Positions 5,708-9,760 of a stretch of DNA of 9,760 bases are shown here, piece by piece. Both the position numbers and the translations under genes were made by a program. The stretch's first letter is position 1, and the number at the start of each line of letters is the position of its first letter. The DNA is taken from contig JAGLDA010000054.1 of NCBI GenBank assembly GCA_023145955.1, positions 1 through 9,760 on the forward strand. The letters run 5' to 3'. The notes beneath the pieces were generated by a model. The model was given only the letters and a program-made list of their open reading frames with translations. It did no database searches and was not told the DNA's origin. This DNA is from Bacteroidales bacterium. GTDB lineage: Bacteria; Bacteroidota; Bacteroidia; Bacteroidales; UBA1556.

Positions 5708-8700
5708 CTATTTATTTACAAAATATAACTTAATCTTATTCCCAATAACATACATCACAGGTACAAGAATAAGTGTCAAGAAAGTTGCAAAGCTAAGTCC
5801 GAAAATTACTGTCCAAGCCATTGGGCCCCAGAAATCAGCATTCTCACCACCAAAATAAATATCTGGCGCCAAATTAGTTAGCAATTCGCCAAAATTGATA
5901 TTAAGACCCACCGCCATTGGTAATAAACCAAGCACTGTAGTAATAGCAGTAAGAAGTACTGGACGCAATCTTGTTTTACCAGCAGCAATCACACAGTCTA
6001 TCGAATCCTGAATTTCAAGATTATCTTCTTTAGCTAAACCCAACTCCTCTCGTCTATTATCTTTTAATAAGTCAATATAATCAATAAGTACAATTGCATT
6101 ATTAACAACAATTCCAGCTAATGATATTATACCTATCCCTGTCATAATTACCACAAAATCCATAGTAAATGTTGCCAAGCCGCCAAAAACACCAATTGTA
6201 CTAAAGAGCACACTAATCATGATGATAATAGGCTTTGCAAATGAATTAAACTGAGTAACTAAAATCAAGAATATAAGGGCAAGGGCTATAACCAAAGCCT
6301 CACTTAAAAATGCTTGAGCTTCAGCTTGATCCTCTTGCTCACCAGTAAATGATATAATATACCCTTCTGGTAATTTAAAATTTGAAAGTAATTTTCGCAG
6401 CTGAGCATTAATATCATTTGCATTATATCCTTCCAAAATATTGGAATATATAGTAATTACCCGTTTCATATCTCGTCTATTAACCGAGCCATATGTATTG
6501 CTATATTGGATTTCAGCAACAGCAGATATTGGCACATCAAGCAATTTGCCTTGATTATTTCTAAAAGTTATACTTTGATTCATTAATGCTCCTATATCGT
6601 TACGATATTCTTTTGAATATCTAAGACGAATAGGATATTTATCTTCACCATCCTTAAAATCGGAAATCTCTTTGCCAAAAAGAGAGGTTCTTATGGCCAT
6701 AGCAATTTGTGCTGTTGAAAGACCAAATCGACGAGCTTTATCTCTATTTATATGTACTATAAGTTCTGGTTTCCCATTATCCAAATCTCTTTTAAGACCT
6801 TCAACTCCAGGCACAGCAATATTCTCAAGAAAAGCCATTACTGAATCCGTATATTGAATCAATTTATTATATTCTACTCCTTGCACTTCAAGATTTATAG
6901 GCTTTCCTGTGGGAGGTCCCATCTTATTTTTCTCTACGGAAATTTGAACGCCAGCATAATGCCCAATAAGCGAATCCGAAAGCTCTTTCATAATATCTGC
7001 TGAAGGACGATGATTTCCTCTTAGATCAAAATCAATAAAAGTAATTGTTATTAAAGCTTTTTCTGGGCTATTACCAAAAGCTTGTTCATGCTCTCCTATA
7101 GCACCTCTACCAACAATAGTTAGCACAGATTTAAGAATAGCAGAGTCCTTTTCTATAATCCTATTTACCTTTTTATCGATATAATCTGCAAAAAGATTAG
7201 TAGAATCTATATCTGTACCTATTGGCAATTTCATGGTTATATTCAAATAACGAGGTTCATTTTCTGGAAAAAACAATACCTTAGACCCAGAATTTCCAAA
7301 GAAAATAAAGGTTGCAATAAGAAGTATAAAGCCCCCTCCTAAAAGATAACGAGGATTATTACCCTTCAGAGCCCAATTCAAAACTTTTAAATAATAATTC
7401 TCTAACCAAACTAAGAATTTAGCTTGAAATTTTTCGCTCCAACTATATAAAAACAAATAATTAGCTACCATCAATATAGCCATAAACATTGTAAGATTTG
7501 CAAACCACATTATGTTTCCAAAGAAACCAATGCCACCAATTACAATCATTATAGCTAAAAGCTTGAACATTTTATTTAACTCCATTTTACCATCTTTGTT
7601 TCCGTCGTTCAGTAAAATAACAACAAATGTTGGCACAATAACCAGTGCTACAAATAGAGAAGAACTAAGTACAATAATCAATGTGATAGGCAGTAAACCC
7701 ATAAAACTACCCATCATTCCTGGCCAAAATATTAATGGTAAAAATGCAGCCAAGGTAGTTGCCGTAGATGCAATTATAGGCCATGCAATTTCACCTACAG
7801 CCTGGCGAGTAGCCTCAAAAGTATTACAGCCTTTATCTATAAATCGATATATATTTTCTACAACCACTATCGCATTATCCACAAGCATTCCTAAAGCGAG
7901 GACTAAGCCAAATAATGTCATCATATTTATAGTATAACCTAGCATGCCGATTATTACAAATGAAATTAACATCGACATTGGAATAGCAAAGCCAACAAAC
8001 AGAGAATTTCTAAGCCCTAGGAAGAAGAACAGAACAATAATAACAAACAACATTCCCATTATTATACTATTCTCAAGATTATTAACCTGATTCTTTACTT
8101 GATCAGACATATCGTTAGTAATTTCAATATGCATATTTTCAGGAATCAAGCCAGTCTTTCGTGAATGTCTTAATAATTCTTTTATATTTTCCGTAGCGGT
8201 AATCAGATTCTCTCCACTCTTTTTTACAACGGATAAAGAAACAACATTATGCCTATTTAAACGAGCGTAGGTCAATGGATCAACATATCCATCTTTAACT
8301 TTTCCACCATCGATAATGTCTCGCAAATAAACAATATTTCCTTTTTCATGTTTAACTACAATATCATTCATCTCTTCGATGGTTTTAAATTCACCATCAA
8401 CACGCACTGAACGACGAGTATAATTAGTTACCAAATCGCCTCCTGATATTGATTTGTTTTCAAAACTAATAGCATCCTCTATGGATTTAAAGCTAACATT
8501 ATTAGCCTTCATTTTGCTTTTATCAATATCAATATTTATTTGCCTATCATTAAGCCCCTTTAATTCAACTTTAGAAATTTGGGGTACAGCCTCTATTTCA
8601 TCCTTTATATCATCAGAGATAATACGTAACTCCTCCATGCTGAAATCGCCAGACAAATTAATACTCAACACAGGGAATTCAGACGCATCAAGCTCCTTAA

Positions 8701-9112
8701 CAATAGGGTCTATATCTAAATCATCAGGCATCTCACTTTTTGCTGCATCTATTGCATCTTTTACATCCTGAAGCGCTTTCTTAATATCATAATCGCTTTT
8801 AAACTCAACAACTATATCACTATTATCTTGCGAAGAGGTAGAAGAAAACTCTTTTACTCCTTTTATAGTCTTTATCTCTTTCTCTAATGGTCTGGTAATT
8901 AAATTCTCTATATCTACCGGTGGATTACCAGGGTATATAGTTTTAATAAAAACATTAGGAATTTTTATATCTGGGAAAGACTCCTTTGGTAAATTTACAT
9001 ATGTAAATAGACCATAAAAAGCCAAAACTATTGTAAGTAGAACAACAGTGTTTCTATTCTTTATAGAGACCGTGGTTAAACCAAAATCACGAGTTTCTTT
9101 CTTATTTTCCAT
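5708..9112 (-). CDS. RND-family efflux permease, AcrB-like (inner-membrane pump)
   Basis: This is the proton-driven inner-membrane pump of a tripartite RND exporter, moving substrates from periplasm or membrane through an adaptor and an outer-membrane channel. The 1134-residue product has the duplicated RND plan: helix 1 (about 22-40), a first large periplasmic domain (42-345), helices 2-6 (about 350-502), helix 7 (588-606), a second periplasmic domain (608-930) and helices 8-12 (about 935-1126). Helix 4 reads GMLVDNAIVVVENIYR (408-423), keeping the Asp of AcrB Asp407 (Asp412) but with Asn413 for Asp408. Helix 10 reads GIVVNNAIVLIDY, with Asn1004 where AcrB has Lys940. Residues 516-558 add two hydrophobic segments absent from AcrB. 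A GTG at 9124 would add four residues; the ATG at 9112 is preferred because it is ATG and has GGAAG upstream. The adaptor gene ends 48 bases upstream, so they form an operon. Substrate unknown. Confidence 0.93.
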   Translation of the reverse strand: MENKKETRDFGLTTVSIKNRNTVVLLTIVLAFYGLFTYVNLPKESFPDIKIPNVFIKTIYPGNPPVDIENLITRPLEKEIKTIKGVKEFSSTSSQDNSDIVVEFKSDYDIKKALQDVKDAIDAAKSEMPDDLDIDPIVKELDASEFPVLSINLSGDFSMEELRIISDDIKDEIEAVPQISKVELKGLNDRQINIDIDKSKMKANNVSFKSIEDAISFENKSISGGDLVTNYTRRSVRVDGEFKTIEEMNDIVVKHEKGNIVYLRDIIDGGKVKDGYVDPLTYARLNRHNVVSLSVVKKSGENLITATENIKELLRHSRKTGLIPENMHIEITNDMSDQVKNQVNNLENSIIMGMLFVIIVLFFFLGLRNSLFVGFAIPMSMLISFVIIGMLGYTINMMTLFGLVLALGMLVDNAIVVVENIYRFIDKGCNTFEATRQAVGEIAWPIIASTATTLAAFLPLIFWPGMMGSFMGLLPITLIIVLSSSLFVALVIVPTFVVILLNDGNKDGKMELNKMFKLLAIMIVIGGIGFFGNIMWFANLTMFMAILMVANYLFLYSWSEKFQAKFLVWLENYYLKVLNWALKGNNPRYLLGGGFILLIATFIFFGNSGSKVLFFPENEPRYLNITMKLPIGTDIDSTNLFADYIDKKVNRIIEKDSAILKSVLTIVGRGAIGEHEQAFGNSPEKALITITFIDFDLRGNHRPSADIMKELSDSLIGHYAGVQISVEKNKMGPPTGKPINLEVQGVEYNKLIQYTDSVMAFLENIAVPGVEGLKRDLDNGKPELIVHINRDKARRFGLSTAQIAMAIRTSLFGKEISDFKDGEDKYPIRLRYSKEYRNDIGALMNQSITFRNNQGKLLDVPISAVAEIQYSNTYGSVNRRDMKRVITIYSNILEGYNANDINAQLRKLLSNFKLPEGYIISFTGEQEDQAEAQAFLSEALVIALALIFLILVTQFNSFAKPIIIMISVLFSTIGVFGGLATFTMDFVVIMTGIGIISLAGIVVNNAIVLIDYIDLLKDNRREELGLAKEDNLEIQDSIDCVIAAGKTRLRPVLLTAITTVLGLLPMAVGLNINFGELLTNLAPDIYFGGENADFWGPMAWTVIFGLSFATFLTLILVPVMYVIGNKIKLYFVNK

Positions 9113-9160
9113 ATTATCTTCCACTTTCGTGCTGTTTAATTTTCTTACTAATACACTATT

Positions 9161-9760
9161 CTATTTCAACCGTATTGAGCTACCATTCTTCACAAGATTA
9201 TAAGCCTTTGTAATAACTCTATCTCCTGTTTTTAAACCTTCTACAACCATAGTTTTATTTCCATAACTTTTACCTGTTTTTATATATACTTTTTTCGCAA
9301 ACGGCTTCCCATCAACTTCGTTTACAAGGTAAATATAGGTTTCACCATGGGCATCATTTTTCACAACAATAGATGGGACAACAAATACTTTATCAAAATG
9401 CAAGTCTGCCATTTTTACCTTCGCAATAATATTAGGAATTAATTTTCCGTTTTCATTATTAATAGGAATTTGTATTTTAACCGTTCTATTATTAGGATTA
9501 ATAACTGTTCCTATCACAGAAATTTTCGAATCAATAATTAATTCTGAAAAAGTAGGAAAAGTTATACTCACTGGATCATTAATATTTATATTTGGCAAAA
9601 ATGATTCAGATATATTTGCTGTAACTTTCAGCTCACTAAGATTTACAAGAAAGAATAACGGAACATTCGGGCTGCCAAATTCACCTGCCTTTTGATTAAT
9701 ACTTTCCAAATAACCAGAGAAAGGAGCTTTTATTATTGCCATATCAAGTTGAGATCGCAA
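9161..9760 (-). CDS. RND efflux periplasmic adaptor (membrane-fusion protein), C-terminal part (cut by right edge)
   Basis: The last 199 residues of an AcrA/HlyD-type adaptor, which bridges the RND pump and the outer-membrane channel in the periplasm. The visible part starts in the second half of the lipoyl-like domain (IIKAPFSGYLESI, then AGEFGSP), continues through LFFLVNLSELKVTANISES into the beta-barrel domain (roughly residues 40-110 of the fragment), and ends in the membrane-proximal domain, where VVEGLKTGDRVITKAYNLVKNG is a family hallmark. The signal peptide or lipobox and the first half of the hairpin lie beyond the edge, so the true start is not seen; the reading frame is open to base 9760. 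The TAG at 9163-9161 is followed after 48 bases by the permease ATG on the same strand, the usual adaptor-pump order. Confidence 0.92.
   Translation of the reverse strand: MRSQLDMAIIKAPFSGYLESINQKAGEFGSPNVPLFFLVNLSELKVTANISESFLPNININDPVSITFPTFSELIIDSKISVIGTVINPNNRTVKIQIPINNENGKLIPNIIAKVKMADLHFDKVFVVPSIVVKNDAHGETYIYLVNEVDGKPFAKKVYIKTGKSYGNKTMVVEGLKTGDRVITKAYNLVKNGSSIRLK

Noticed and set aside
7512..7937. Plus-strand open frame of 141 codons
   Set aside because: It is the antisense shadow of the RND permease helices 4-6 and the linker; the composition is typical of reversed membrane-protein coding sequence.
9113..9124. GTG start for the RND permease, four codons upstream
   Set aside because: The ATG at 9112 is a better start codon with GGAAG upstream; the GTG would itself overlap that purine-rich stretch.
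1..9760. Mobile elements, CRISPR arrays, tRNA or rRNA genes, defence islands
   Set aside because: No transposase or integrase coding sequence, regularly spaced repeats, cloverleaf-like gene or rRNA segment was recognised; gene content is housekeeping plus an efflux pump.

Overview
The window is AT-rich DNA, almost certainly chromosomal, from a member of the Bacteroidota. Three things point there. Two promoters follow the Bacteroidota layout exactly (TTG, 20 bases, TAnnTTTG). The window carries a DUF3098 gene, a family I know only from this phylum. The order ftsX - DUF3098 - uppP - truB - queA is a familiar Bacteroidota arrangement. I cannot name a genus from sequence reading alone.

Layout. 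At the left edge (1-797, minus) is the N-terminal half of an ABC-F ATPase, read leftwards out of the window from its own consensus promoter. A divergent intergenic region of about 260 bases separates it from a rightward housekeeping run: ftsX (cell division), a small DUF3098 membrane protein, uppP (undecaprenyl-diphosphate phosphatase), truB (tRNA psi55 synthase), queA (queuosine biosynthesis) and ispD (MEP isoprenoid pathway). ftsX, DUF3098 and uppP are 9 bases apart and then overlapping, so they look translationally coupled. truB follows 44 bases later. queA has its own strong promoter, and its -33 element lies inside an imperfect palindrome. A hairpin terminator sits between queA and ispD. 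A 19-bp perfect, bidirectional terminator closes the run after ispD.

On the right, read leftwards towards the same terminator, is part of an RND efflux operon: the C-terminal part of a periplasmic adaptor (membrane-fusion protein) cut by the window edge, then a full-length 1134-residue RND permease. The outer-membrane TolC-like partner would be expected beyond the right edge.

How they work together. FtsX and UppP both serve envelope and peptidoglycan metabolism. IspD feeds the isoprenoid supply from which undecaprenyl phosphate is made. TruB and QueA modify tRNA. The ABC-F protein probably acts at the ribosome. The RND pair exports unknown substrates across both membranes. I found no RNA gene, insertion sequence, CRISPR array, prophage or clearly new system. 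The points most worth a second look are the uncharacterised DUF3098 protein wedged between ftsX and uppP, the regulatory architecture before queA and ispD, and the two extra predicted membrane helices and altered proton-relay residues of the RND permease.
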